A stretch of DNA of 9,031 bases from Burkholderiaceae bacterium (lineage in GTDB: Bacteria > Pseudomonadota > Gammaproteobacteria > Burkholderiales > Burkholderiaceae_C). This document shows positions 1 through 7,063 of the stretch, piece by piece; the first letter of the stretch is position 1, and the number at the start of each line of letters is the position of its first letter. A program made the position numbers and the translations under genes. The stretch is taken from contig JALQVJ010000153.1 in assembly GCA_023260355.1 (NCBI GenBank), positions 1-9,031 of the forward strand. Reading direction: 5' to 3'. Under the pieces are notes generated by a model. The model was not told where the DNA came from, ran no database searches, and saw nothing but the letters and a program-made list of their open reading frames with translations.

Positions 1-1506
1 GTGCCCGCTTACTTCAACGACAGCCAGCGCCAAGCCACCAAAGATGCAGGGCGCATTGCCGGTTTGGAAGTCAAGCGCATCATCAACGAGCCTACCGCCG
101 CCGCATTGGCCTTCGGTTTAGACAAGAGTGGCAAGGGCGATCGCAAAATCGCGGTCTACGACTTGGGCGGTGGCACGTTCGACGTGTCGATCATTGAGAT
201 CGCAGACGTCGATGGCGAAAAGCAATTTGAAGTGTTGTCCACCAACGGCGATACGTTCTTGGGTGGCGAGGACTTTGACCAGCGCATCATCGACTTCATC
301 ATCGAAGAGTTCAAAAAGGACCAAGGCGTTGACTTGACCAAAGACGTGTTGGCTTTGCAGCGTTTGAAAGAAGCCGCTGAAAAGGCCAAGATCGAGCTCT
401 CCAACAGCGCCCAGACAGACATCAACCTGCCTTACATCACTGCAGATGCGAGTGGTCCCAAACACTTGAATATCAAGTTGACCCGCGCGAAGCTCGAGAG
501 CCTCGTGGATGCACTGATCGAGCGCACCATTGCCCCTTGCCGCACCGCAATCAAGGATGCCGGCATCAGTGTGAACGAGATCAATGACGTGATTTTGGTT
601 GGCGGCATGAGTCGCATGCCCAAGGTCCAGGAAAAGGTCAAAGAGTTCTTCGGCAAAGAGCCCCGCCGTGACGTCAACCCTGACGAGGCAGTTGCCGTTG
701 GTGCTGCTGTTCAGGGCCAGGTGCTGTCAGGCGACCGCTCTGATGTGCTCTTGCTGGATGTGACGCCGTTGTCCCTCGGCATTGAGACCATGGGTGGTGT
801 CATGACCAAGATGATCACCAAGAACACAACCATTCCCACCAAGTTCAGCCAGGTGTTTTCGACAGCCGATGACAACCAGCCTGCGGTGACGATCAAGGTG
901 TTCCAAGGTGAGCGCGAAATCGCATCAGGCAACAAAATGCTAGGGGAATTCAACCTCGAGGGAATCCCCCCGGCACCTCGCGGCACGCCTCAAATCGAGG
1001 TGACGTTCGACATTGACGCGAACGGCATTTTGCATGTGAGCGCCAAAGACAAGGGCACAGGCAAAGAGAACAAAATCACCATCAAGGCCAACTCTGGTTT
1101 GTCTGAAGCCGAAATCGAGCAGATGGTCAAAGATGCTGAAACCAACGCCGCTGAAGACCGCAAAAAGGTCGAACTGGTGCAGGCGCGCAACCAAGCGGAG
1201 TCAATGATCAGCAGCGTCAACAAGAGCTTAGGTGAGTATGGCGAGCAGTTGGACGCGTCAGAAAAAGAAGCCATTGAAGCAGCTGTCAAAGACCTCGAGG
1301 AAACACTGAAGTCAGATGCGGACAAAGAGGCTATTGAAGCCAAGACCAATGCATTGATGACTGCCAGCCAAAAGCTGGGAGAAAAAATGTACGCCGACGC
1401 GCAGGCACAGGCAGGCGCAGCTGCGGGCGGCGCTGCTGGCAACGGTGCTGCGAGCGCAGACGATGATGTCGTTGACGCCGAAGTCAAAGAAGTCAAGAAA
1501 GACTGA
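1..1506 (+). CDS. dnaK: Molecular chaperone DnaK (Hsp70), 5'-truncated by the window edge
   Basis: This is the ATP-dependent Hsp70 chaperone, which binds and releases unfolded polypeptides in the cytoplasm with DnaJ and GrpE. The visible 501 codons lack roughly the first 140 residues of the usual ~640, so the first phosphate loop is outside the window. The GTG at base 1 is the internal valine of the conserved VPAYFND segment, not a start codon. Numbering from base 1, the phosphate-2 motif DLGGGTFD is at 54-61 and the adenosine motif VGGMSRMP at 200-207. The interdomain linker DVLLLD is at 248-253, followed by the beta substrate-binding domain and a helical lid to about 465. An Ala/Gly-rich disordered stretch follows, then the acidic tail ([15 protein letters not shown]). 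The gene lies directly upstream of dnaJ in the same orientation. Identity is very secure. Confidence 0.98.
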   Translation: MPAYFNDSQRQATKDAGRIAGLEVKRIINEPTAAALAFGLDKSGKGDRKIAVYDLGGGTFDVSIIEIADVDGEKQFEVLSTNGDTFLGGEDFDQRIIDFIIEEFKKDQGVDLTKDVLALQRLKEAAEKAKIELSNSAQTDINLPYITADASGPKHLNIKLTRAKLESLVDALIERTIAPCRTAIKDAGISVNEINDVILVGGMSRMPKVQEKVKEFFGKEPRRDVNPDEAVAVGAAVQGQVLSGDRSDVLLLDVTPLSLGIETMGGVMTKMITKNTTIPTKFSQVFSTADDNQPAVTIKVFQGEREIASGNKMLGEFNLEGIPPAPRGTPQIEVTFDIDANGILHVSAKDKGTGKENKITIKANSGLSEAEIEQMVKDAETNAAEDRKKVELVQARNQAESMISSVNKSLGEYGEQLDASEKEAIEAAVKDLEETLKSDADKEAIEAKTNALMTASQKLGEKMYADAQAQAGAAAGGAAGNGAASADDDVVDAEVKEVKKD

Positions 1507-1524
1507 TTGACTGCATGCTGTTGC

Positions 1525-1566
1525 AGCCGCGCTGGCCTAGAAATAGGCTCGCGCGGCTTTGTTCTT
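1525..1566 (+). terminator. Hairpin with T-rich tail between dnaK and dnaJ
   Basis: The outer stem AGCCGCGC (1525-1532) pairs perfectly with GCGCGGCT (1551-1558). After one mismatch and one G-T pair, the inner stem GCCTA/TAGGC closes a GAAA loop at 1540-1543. The tail is TTTGTTCTT. It lies 18 bases after the dnaK stop and about 45 bases before dnaJ. It can act as a partial terminator lowering dnaJ relative to dnaK, or as an mRNA-stabilising 3' end for dnaK. The structure is seen directly; the role is inferred. Confidence 0.7.
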
Positions 1567-1609
1567 ACATTGACGCGTGATTGTTCACCCTACAAAACGG
1601 CTTTGAACC

Positions 1610-2740
1610 ATGGCTAAAAAAGACTTTTACGAATCTCTTGGTGTGCCTAAAAACGCCAGCGATGATGAAATCAAAAAGGCTTATCGCAAGATGGCGATGA
1701 AATATCACCCTGACCGCAATCAAGGTGAAAAAGCCGCTGAGGCCGAGGCCAAGTTCAAAGAAATCAAAGAGGCCTACGAAATCCTCTCGGACGCCGAAAA
1801 GCGCGCAGCCTATGACCAGTATGGTCACGCCGGTGTTGATCCCAATATGCGCGGTGCGGGCGGTCAAGGCTATGGCAATTTTGGTGATGCGTTTGGTGAC
1901 ATCTTCAGCGATATCTTCGGCGGTGGCGGCCGACGCGGTGGTGGCGGGCGTCAAGTGTTCCGTGGCAATGACTTGTCTTATGCTATGGAGATCACGTTGG
2001 AAGAGGCCGCCAACGGCAAGGACTCACAAATCCGTATTCCATCTTGGGACAACTGCGACACATGCGATGGCACGGGCGCCAAGCCCGGCACCAGCGCCAA
2101 CACCTGTCAAACCTGCCAGGGCAGTGGTAGCGTGCAAATGCGCCAAGGCTTCTTCAGTGTTCAGCAAACCTGTCCGCATTGCCGCGGCCAAGGCAAAGTC
2201 ATCGCTGACCCCTGCACCACATGTCATGGCCAAGGCAAGATCAAGCGCAACAAAACGCTGGAGGTCAAGATCCCTGCCGGCATCGATGACGGCATGCGCA
2301 TTCGCAGCGCAGGCAACGGAGAGCCCGGCCAAAATGGCGGGCCCCACGGCGATTTGTTCATTGAAATTCGCATCAAGAAACATGACATTTTTGAGCGCGA
2401 TGGCGATGATTTGCACTGCCAAGTCCCGGTGCAAGTCACGACCGCAGCCCTGGGCGGAGAAATCAATGTCCCCACCCTCACCGGGAAGGCGACCATTGAA
2501 ATTCCAGAGGGCACACAAAGCGGCAAGATATTCCGCTTGCGCGGTCGCGGCATCAAAGGCGTTCGTTCCGCAATCGCCGGCGACTTGTATTGCCATGTGA
2601 ACGTGGAAACGCCTGTGAAGCTTACAGAACACCAGCGCAAATTGCTCAAAGAGTTGGACGATTCGTTCACCAAAGGCGGCACCAAACACAGTCCGCACGA
2701 CAAAGGTTGGTTTGAAAAGGCGAAAGCCTTCTTCTCATGA
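1610..2740 (+). CDS. dnaJ: Chaperone DnaJ (Hsp40, type I)
   Basis: This is the J-domain co-chaperone that delivers clients to DnaK and stimulates its ATPase. The full length of 376 residues is normal for the family. The J domain covers about residues 4-72, with the HPD motif at 33-35. A Gly/Phe-rich region follows (about 75-118, including [10 protein letters not shown]). The zinc-binding domain has all four CxxCxGxG repeats, with cysteines at 149/152, 166/169, 188/191 and 202/205, so both zinc sites are intact. The C-terminal substrate-binding domains run to the end. The ATG at 1610 gives the standard MAKKDFYE start, but only a poor Shine-Dalgarno sequence is visible upstream. It follows dnaK by 103 bases across a hairpin, so co-transcription with dnaK by read-through is likely, although a separate promoter is not excluded. 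Confidence 0.98.
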   Translation: MAKKDFYESLGVPKNASDDEIKKAYRKMAMKYHPDRNQGEKAAEAEAKFKEIKEAYEILSDAEKRAAYDQYGHAGVDPNMRGAGGQGYGNFGDAFGDIFSDIFGGGGRRGGGGRQVFRGNDLSYAMEITLEEAANGKDSQIRIPSWDNCDTCDGTGAKPGTSANTCQTCQGSGSVQMRQGFFSVQQTCPHCRGQGKVIADPCTTCHGQGKIKRNKTLEVKIPAGIDDGMRIRSAGNGEPGQNGGPHGDLFIEIRIKKHDIFERDGDDLHCQVPVQVTTAALGGEINVPTLTGKATIEIPEGTQSGKIFRLRGRGIKGVRSAIAGDLYCHVNVETPVKLTEHQRKLLKELDDSFTKGGTKHSPHDKGWFEKAKAFFS

Positions 2741-2744
2741 TCTC

Positions 2745-2767
2745 AAGGCGCTTCGGCGCCTTTTTTT
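2745..2767 (+). terminator. Rho-independent terminator after dnaJ
   Basis: AAGGCGC (2745-2751), a TTCG loop (2752-2755) and GCGCCTT (2756-2762) form a perfect 7-bp stem with the extra-stable C(TTCG)G loop. It runs straight into seven Ts (2761-2767) and starts 4 bases after the dnaJ stop. It ends the dnaK-dnaJ transcription unit. Confidence 0.93.
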
Positions 2768-2799
2768 GAACCCTTGGCAAGTCAACCATGCGCCAAGGC

Positions 2800-2829
2800 T
2801 TGAGCCACTGGCATGCGCTTCGATAAGAT
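2800..2829 (+). promoter_or_regulatory. Candidate sigma-70 promoter for the lytic transglycosylase gene
   Basis: TTGAGC (2800-2805) and TAAGAT (2824-2829) are separated by 18 bases, each matching 4 of 6 consensus positions. Transcription would start near 2836, leaving a leader of about 27 bases before the ATG at 2863. A promoter is needed here because the dnaJ terminator lies just upstream. The match is moderate only. Confidence 0.35.
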
Positions 2830-2862
2830 GTGTGCATGTATCTCAACTCCCATCACAAACCC

Positions 2863-4089
2863 ATGCGCATACGACTTGCAGCATTGGCCGTGAGCTGGTT
2901 GGCGATTGCGCAAGCCAGTGCGAACGACACCGAGTGGAGACAGTGTCTTCAACGATTGCAGGCGCAGGCCACTGCCGCCGGCGTCTCAACAGAGACTTGG
3001 CAGCGCCACGCTGCTGAACTGACGCCTCGGCCAGAATTATTGGAAAGTCTCAACAACCAGCCCGAATTCACCATGCGGAGCTGGGACTATCTGGCTGTGC
3101 TGGTGGATGATGAGCGCATCGCAGATGGTCGCAATGCGCTCCAGTCTCAAACGGCCGCCCTTCAGTTGGCGCAAGAGCGTTATGGGGTCGATCCATACAC
3201 CGTCACAGCAGTCTGGGGTGTGGAGAGCAATTACGGCCAACGCACCGGTGGACGTCCAATCTTGCAGTCACTGGGCACCCTGTCTTGCATGGGGCGGCGC
3301 CAAGCCTTTTTCCAAAAAGAGTTCTTTGCCGCATTGCGGATCGTGCAAGCAGGTGATTTCGACGCCGCCGAATTCAAAGGTTCATGGGCGGGGGCCTTTG
3401 GACAAACGCAATTCATGCCAACGACCTTCGAGGCATTGGCGGTCGACCTCGATGGCGACGGCAAGCGCAATTTGATTAGCAACGACGCGGATGCGTTGGG
3501 CTCTACTGCGCACTTCCTCAAGGATGCCGGCTGGCGCCCTGCCTTGCCATGGGGTTTCGAGGTGCGCGTACCGCAAAACTACGACGGCCCACGCGGGCGC
3601 CGCACCTACAGAGCGGCCAGCCGCTGGGCAGACGAGGGCTTCAAGCGCATCGACGCGGGTGCGCTGGTGTCGGACCGCATCGCCCGGGACACGCCCCTGG
3701 CGCTGGTACAACCCGAACCTGACGGGCCGGCTTTTTTAGTCACGCGTAACTTTCAGGCGATTTACCGCTACAACGCGTCGGAAAATTACGCGCTGGCCAT
3801 TGCCCATTTGGCCGACCGGCTGCGTGGCCAAGGGCCATGGTCCACTCCCTGGCCCACAGATGATGCAGGCTTATCCAGAGCTGAACGGCGTGAAGTGCAG
3901 TTGTTGCTGACTCTCAGAGGGCATGACATCGGCCCCGTTGATGGCGCGCTGGGTCAGAAAAGCCGGGCCGCTATTCGTGCGGAGCAAGAGCGCTTGGGTC
4001 ATGCAGTGAATGGACGTGCTGGCCAAAAATTGCTCGCAGCCCTGCGTCAGACATCATCCGGCAATCAAGCTTCGCGCCCTCCACAATGA
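2863..4089 (+). CDS. Lytic murein transglycosylase, MltB family, with C-terminal peptidoglycan-binding domain
   Basis: This is a periplasmic enzyme that cleaves the MurNAc-GlcNAc bond of peptidoglycan to give 1,6-anhydro ends. From ATG 2863 it has 408 residues. Residues 1-20 form a Sec signal peptide (MRIR, a hydrophobic core, then an ASA cleavage site). There is no lipobox cysteine, so it should be soluble rather than a lipoprotein like E. coli MltB. The catalytic domain contains VESNYG with the predicted catalytic Glu121, GAFGQTQFMP at 177-186, and DLDGDGKRN at 195-203, which resembles the EF-hand loop of MltB. A peptidoglycan_binding_1-type domain spans about 340-396 (VDGALGQKSRAAI). The frame is also open from GTG 2830 and ATG 2836. 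ATG 2863 was chosen because it gives a clean signal peptide, but no start has a strong Shine-Dalgarno sequence. The domain architecture matches the MltB_2-type subfamily. It is probably monocistronic. Confidence 0.92.
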   Translation: MRIRLAALAVSWLAIAQASANDTEWRQCLQRLQAQATAAGVSTETWQRHAAELTPRPELLESLNNQPEFTMRSWDYLAVLVDDERIADGRNALQSQTAALQLAQERYGVDPYTVTAVWGVESNYGQRTGGRPILQSLGTLSCMGRRQAFFQKEFFAALRIVQAGDFDAAEFKGSWAGAFGQTQFMPTTFEALAVDLDGDGKRNLISNDADALGSTAHFLKDAGWRPALPWGFEVRVPQNYDGPRGRRTYRAASRWADEGFKRIDAGALVSDRIARDTPLALVQPEPDGPAFLVTRNFQAIYRYNASENYALAIAHLADRLRGQGPWSTPWPTDDAGLSRAERREVQLLLTLRGHDIGPVDGALGQKSRAAIRAEQERLGHAVNGRAGQKLLAALRQTSSGNQASRPPQ

Positions 4090-4090
4090 A

Positions 4091-4114
4091 CAAGAGCCGC
4101 ATGAGCGGCCCTTG
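4091..4114. terminator. Hairpin in the convergent gap, possible bidirectional terminator
   Basis: CAAG-A-GCCGC (4091-4100), an ATGA loop and GCGGC-C-CTTG (4105-4114) form nine base pairs with one mismatch. It lies between two converging stop codons (4089 and 4140). Neither strand has a good T tract, so intrinsic termination would be weak. It is probably a shared 3' end structure. Confidence 0.5.
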
Positions 4115-4139
4115 ATTCAGCGTGCCAAAGTCAACGCAA

Positions 4140-5087
4140 TCAGAGTGCGGCTTTTGCGGCAGCGTACTCGGCCTTGAAGCGCGCGACGAGCTCACCTGCG
4201 CCCTGGATCTTGTCAACCGCACCAATACCCTGGCCGCAGCCCCAGATATCTTTCCACGCCTTCTTGGCATCCCCACCAAAATTCATTTTGCTGGGGTCGC
4301 TCTCTGGCAGATTTTCTGGGTCTAGGCCTGCGTTGCGGATGCTGGGCTTCAGGTAGTTGCCATGGACGCCAGTGAACAGGTTGCTGTAGACAATATCGTC
4401 GCTGTTGCTGTCGACGATCATCTGCTTGTATTCCTCGGCTGCGCGCGCTTCATGCGTCGCGATGAATGCTGAGCCGATATAGGCAAAGTCAGCACCCATG
4501 GCGCGTGCGGCCAAAATGGCTTGCCCGCTGGCGATAGAACCGCTCAAGGCCACCGGGCCATCAAACCATTGGCGGATTTCTTGGATGAGTGCAAATGGGC
4601 TTTTCTCTCCCGCGTGTCCGCCTGCACCCGCCGCCACAGCGATCAAGCCGTCGGCGCCTTTTTCGATGGCTTTGTGCGCGAACTTGTTGTTGATGATGTC
4701 GTGCATAACCACGCCGCCATAGCTGTGCGCAGATTGGTTGACGTCTTCACGCGCACCCAAGCTGGTGATGATGATGGGGACTTTGTATTTTTCGCAGAGC
4801 GCCATGTCGTGCTCAAGGCGGTCGTTGCTCTTGTGCACGATTTGATTGATCGCAAATGGCGCCGACGGTGCGTCTGAATGTTTGGCGTCGTAATCGGCAA
4901 GCGTCTCAGTGATTTCGGCCAGCCAGTCGTCCAATTGCTCTTTGGGTCTGGCGTTCAAAGCGGGCATCGACCCCACAACGCCGGCCTGACACTGAGCGAT
5001 CACGAGTTTAGGGTTGCTAATGATGAACAGCGGCGAACCGATCACTGGGAAGGGGATGCGAGCCAAGGCGCCGGGCAATTTAGACAT
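4140..5087 (-). CDS. Nitronate monooxygenase / 2-nitropropane dioxygenase family FMN oxidoreductase
   Basis: This is an FMN-dependent TIM-barrel flavoenzyme of the nitronate monooxygenase (2-nitropropane dioxygenase) family. Family members oxidise alkyl nitronates such as propionate 3-nitronate, but many have unknown substrates. The protein has 315 residues from ATG 5087. The N-terminus has the typical barrel opening (PVIGSPLFIISNPKL). GAGGHAG carries His158 at the position of the proposed catalytic base. The segment from about 180 (SGSIASGQAIL, then MGADFAYIGSAFIA) is the family's FMN phosphate-binding region. An in-frame GTG at 5093 would add two residues, but the GGAGA ribosome binding site abuts it directly while lying six bases from the ATG, so the ATG is preferred. 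It is last in the etfB-etfA-dehydrogenase series, 113 bases after the dehydrogenase and behind a terminator. Family assignment is secure; substrate is unknown. Confidence 0.9.
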   Translation of the reverse strand: MSKLPGALARIPFPVIGSPLFIISNPKLVIAQCQAGVVGSMPALNARPKEQLDDWLAEITETLADYDAKHSDAPSAPFAINQIVHKSNDRLEHDMALCEKYKVPIIITSLGAREDVNQSAHSYGGVVMHDIINNKFAHKAIEKGADGLIAVAAGAGGHAGEKSPFALIQEIRQWFDGPVALSGSIASGQAILAARAMGADFAYIGSAFIATHEARAAEEYKQMIVDSNSDDIVYSNLFTGVHGNYLKPSIRNAGLDPENLPESDPSKMNFGGDAKKAWKDIWGCGQGIGAVDKIQGAGELVARFKAEYAAAKAAL

Positions 5088-5093
5088 ATTCAC

Positions 5094-5098
5094 TCTCC
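5094..5098 (-). promoter_or_regulatory. Ribosome binding site of the nitronate monooxygenase gene (decides start)
   Basis: On the minus strand, GGAGA is followed by six bases and then ATG (5087), which is ideal spacing. The alternative GTG at 5093 has zero spacing. The T tract of the upstream hairpin ends immediately before this site. Confidence 0.75.
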
Positions 5099-5136
5099 GA
5101 AAAAGAAGGGGGTCAAGCGATCTTGCCTCAACCCCC
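5099..5136 (-). terminator. Terminator/attenuator between dehydrogenase and nitronate monooxygenase genes
   Basis: On the minus strand, GGGGGTTGAG and CTTGACCCCC form a continuous 10-bp stem, including two G-U pairs, around a 9-base loop, followed by TTCTTTTT. In plus-strand RNA the two wobbles become A-C mismatches, so the structure is strand-specific. The T tract runs into the ribosome binding site of the next gene, leaving no room for a promoter between them. Confidence 0.8.
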
Positions 5137-5148
5137 CATGTTGGACTG

Positions 5149-5171
5149 TCACAAGAGAGAAGACCTTGTGA
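5149..5171. repeat. Perfect inverted repeat in the dehydrogenase-monooxygenase gap
   Basis: TCACAAG (5149-5155) and CTTGTGA (5165-5171) are perfect 7-base arms around 9 bases. There is no T tract on either side, so it is not an obvious terminator. It could be an operator for the downstream gene or an RNA hairpin near the 3' end of the dehydrogenase mRNA. Confidence 0.5.
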
Positions 5172-5200
5172 TCAATCCGCATACAACTCACCAGAGTTCG

Positions 5201-6997
5201 TCAGAACGCATCTACCTCGAGCGCTGTGACGCTATCTGCACCTTCGACGATTGCATCGCGCAAACCCGCGGTTTTGACGAGGATGTGTTCGGCATAGAAA
5301 CGGGCCGTCGCGATCTTGTTTCGCAAAAATGCGTCGCTGAACTCACCGCCCTGACCCACCGCCGATTGGGCTGCGAGCAGGGCCCGTCCCATTTGCCAGC
5401 CGGCCATCAAGTTACCAGAAAGCATCAGATACGGCACGCTACCGGCGTACGCTGCATTGGGGTTGCTCCGGCTGTGGTCTGCGATGAATTGGACAGCGTC
5501 TAAATACGCTTGGCGTGCTTTGCCCAACTGATGCGCCATGGCCTTGGCATCATCGCTGCCATTGGCCAACAAATCAGCCTCTGTTTCAGCCACGCGTGCA
5601 GCCAAAGCCTTGGCGGACTCGCCGCCGTCACGCGCGGTTTTGCGGCCGACCAAATCGTTGGCTTGGATCGCCGTCGTGCCCTCATAGATCGTCAAAATCT
5701 TGGCATCGCGGTAATACTGTGCTGCACCAGTCTCTTCGATGAAGCCCATGCCACCATGAACCTGCACGCCTAGACTCGTGACTTCCAAACTCATCTCTGT
5801 GGAATACCCCTTGACCAGTGGCACCATGAATTCGTAAAAGCGTTGGTTCACCTGCCGTGTTTCTGCATCTGGGTGGTGATGCGCTGCATCAAAGGCAGCT
5901 GCCGCCGCAATCGCCAGCGCGCGACACCCTTCGGTGTATGCACGCATGGTCATCAACATGCGCTTGACATCAGGGTGATGAATGATGGGCGCAGAGCCAG
6001 GCATCGAACCATCCACCGGTCGACTCTGGACTCGATCCCGGGCATAGCTCACAGCCTTTTGGTAGGCTCGCTCTGCAACAGCGATGCCTTGAACTCCCAC
6101 GGCGTATCGCGCAGCGTTCATCATGATGAACATGTACTCAAGCCCGCGGTTCTCTTCCCCGACCAGGTAACCCACTGCGCCACCATGGTCTCCGTACTGA
6201 AGCACAGCGGTAGGGCTGGCCTTGATCCCCATCTTGTGCTCAATGCTGACACAGTGGACATCGTTGCGCTCGCCAAGTGAGCCGTCGGCGTTGACCAACC
6301 GCTTGGGCACCACAAACAGGCTGATGCCCTTGACCCCCTCCGGTGCACCCGCCACACGCGCCAACACCAAATGGACGATGTTGTCGGCCATGTCATGCTC
6401 ACCGTAAGTGATGTAGATCTTGGTGCCAAAGACTTTGTAGGTGCCATCAGGCTGAGGCTCCGCGCGCGAACGAACGAGGGCTAAATCTGAACCGGCTTGT
6501 GGCTCGGTTAGATTCATGGTGCCAGTCCACTCGCCTGAGATCAGCTTCTCCAGGTAGACGCTTTTGAGATCATCACTCGCTGCGGTCATCAGGGCTTCAA
6601 TCGCGCCGTCTGTGAGCAAGGGACACAAGGCGAAACTCATGTTTGCTGAGTTCAACATCTCAATGCAGGCCGCGCCAATGGTTTTGGGCAAGCCTTGTCC
6701 GCCATGCGCTGCGTCGTGCTGCAACCCCTGCCATCCCCCTTCAATGTATTGGCGATAGGCTTCCTTGAAGCCTGGGGCCGTGGTCACCACACCATCTTTC
6801 CAGCTGCTGGGTGACACATCACCTGGGCGATTGGTCGGGGCAATGACTTCCGAGTTGAAGCGTGCGCACTCTTCGAGCACGGCTGCTGCGGTATCAAAAC
6901 CTGCATCCTCAAATGCAGGTATCTGTGTCAAGGCGTCAATATTCGCAACGTGACGCATGTTGAACAACATGTCTTGGATCGGGGCTTGATAAGGCAT
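5201..6997 (-). CDS. Acyl-CoA dehydrogenase, large DmdC-like class with extra C-terminal domain
   Basis: This FAD enzyme introduces a 2,3-double bond into an acyl-CoA and passes electrons to ETF. The 598 residues exceed the ~380 of short- and medium-chain enzymes. Length and N-terminus (MPYQAPIQDMLF) fit the class with an extra C-terminal domain (AcylCoADH_C_like), which includes 3-methylmercaptopropionyl-CoA dehydrogenase DmdC. The FAD-contacting segment MNLTEPQAGSDL begins at 161, QVHGGMGFIEE is at 412-422, and IYEGTTAIQ carries the predicted catalytic base Glu439. The extra domain is about residues 470-598. The frame is open 14 codons further up (to 7039), but AAGAGG eight bases before ATG 6997 and the family N-terminus support this start. 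It lies 66 bases after etfA, behind a terminator. No DMSP genes are visible, so a medium- or long-chain fatty acyl-CoA role is as likely as a sulfur substrate. Confidence 0.95.
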   Translation of the reverse strand: MPYQAPIQDMLFNMRHVANIDALTQIPAFEDAGFDTAAAVLEECARFNSEVIAPTNRPGDVSPSSWKDGVVTTAPGFKEAYRQYIEGGWQGLQHDAAHGGQGLPKTIGAACIEMLNSANMSFALCPLLTDGAIEALMTAASDDLKSVYLEKLISGEWTGTMNLTEPQAGSDLALVRSRAEPQPDGTYKVFGTKIYITYGEHDMADNIVHLVLARVAGAPEGVKGISLFVVPKRLVNADGSLGERNDVHCVSIEHKMGIKASPTAVLQYGDHGGAVGYLVGEENRGLEYMFIMMNAARYAVGVQGIAVAERAYQKAVSYARDRVQSRPVDGSMPGSAPIIHHPDVKRMLMTMRAYTEGCRALAIAAAAAFDAAHHHPDAETRQVNQRFYEFMVPLVKGYSTEMSLEVTSLGVQVHGGMGFIEETGAAQYYRDAKILTIYEGTTAIQANDLVGRKTARDGGESAKALAARVAETEADLLANGSDDAKAMAHQLGKARQAYLDAVQFIADHSRSNPNAAYAGSVPYLMLSGNLMAGWQMGRALLAAQSAVGQGGEFSDAFLRNKIATARFYAEHILVKTAGLRDAIVEGADSVTALEVDAF

Positions 6998-7005
6998 AGC
7001 AGTGA

Positions 7006-7011
7006 CCTCTT
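7006..7011 (-). promoter_or_regulatory. Ribosome binding site of the acyl-CoA dehydrogenase gene (decides start)
   Basis: On the minus strand, AAGAGG lies eight bases upstream of ATG 6997. It supports this ATG over the longer open frame, whose extra 14 codons would run through the terminator hairpin and this site. Confidence 0.7.
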
Positions 7012-7013
7012 GA

Positions 7014-7049
7014 TCAAAGAAAGGCGCCGCGTTCTGCAACGGGCGCCTT
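7014..7049 (-). terminator. Terminator/attenuator between etfA and the acyl-CoA dehydrogenase gene
   Basis: On the minus strand, AAGGCGCC (7049-7042) pairs perfectly with GGCGCCTT (7028-7021). Inside, CGTT/AACG closes a GCAG loop with one bulged C. The tail is TTTCTTTGA. The hairpin begins 14 bases after the etfA stop, and the T tract ends a few bases before the next ribosome binding site. Dehydrogenase expression must read through it or start inside etfA. Confidence 0.8.
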
Positions 7050-7063
7050 CGATGTGTTTCACA

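Noticed and set aside
1..3. GTG at base 1 as the start of dnaK
   Set aside because: It is the internal valine codon of VPAYFND. The N-terminal ~140 residues of the ATPase lie outside the window, so this is window truncation, not a broken gene.
1725..2600. 291-codon plus-strand open frame inside dnaJ
   Set aside because: Out-of-frame shadow of dnaJ; low-complexity Ala/Arg/Ser translation, no domain.
2712..3017. 101-codon plus-strand open frame bridging the dnaJ end and transglycosylase start
   Set aside because: It crosses the dnaJ terminator and overlaps the transglycosylase signal region in another frame; no support as a protein.
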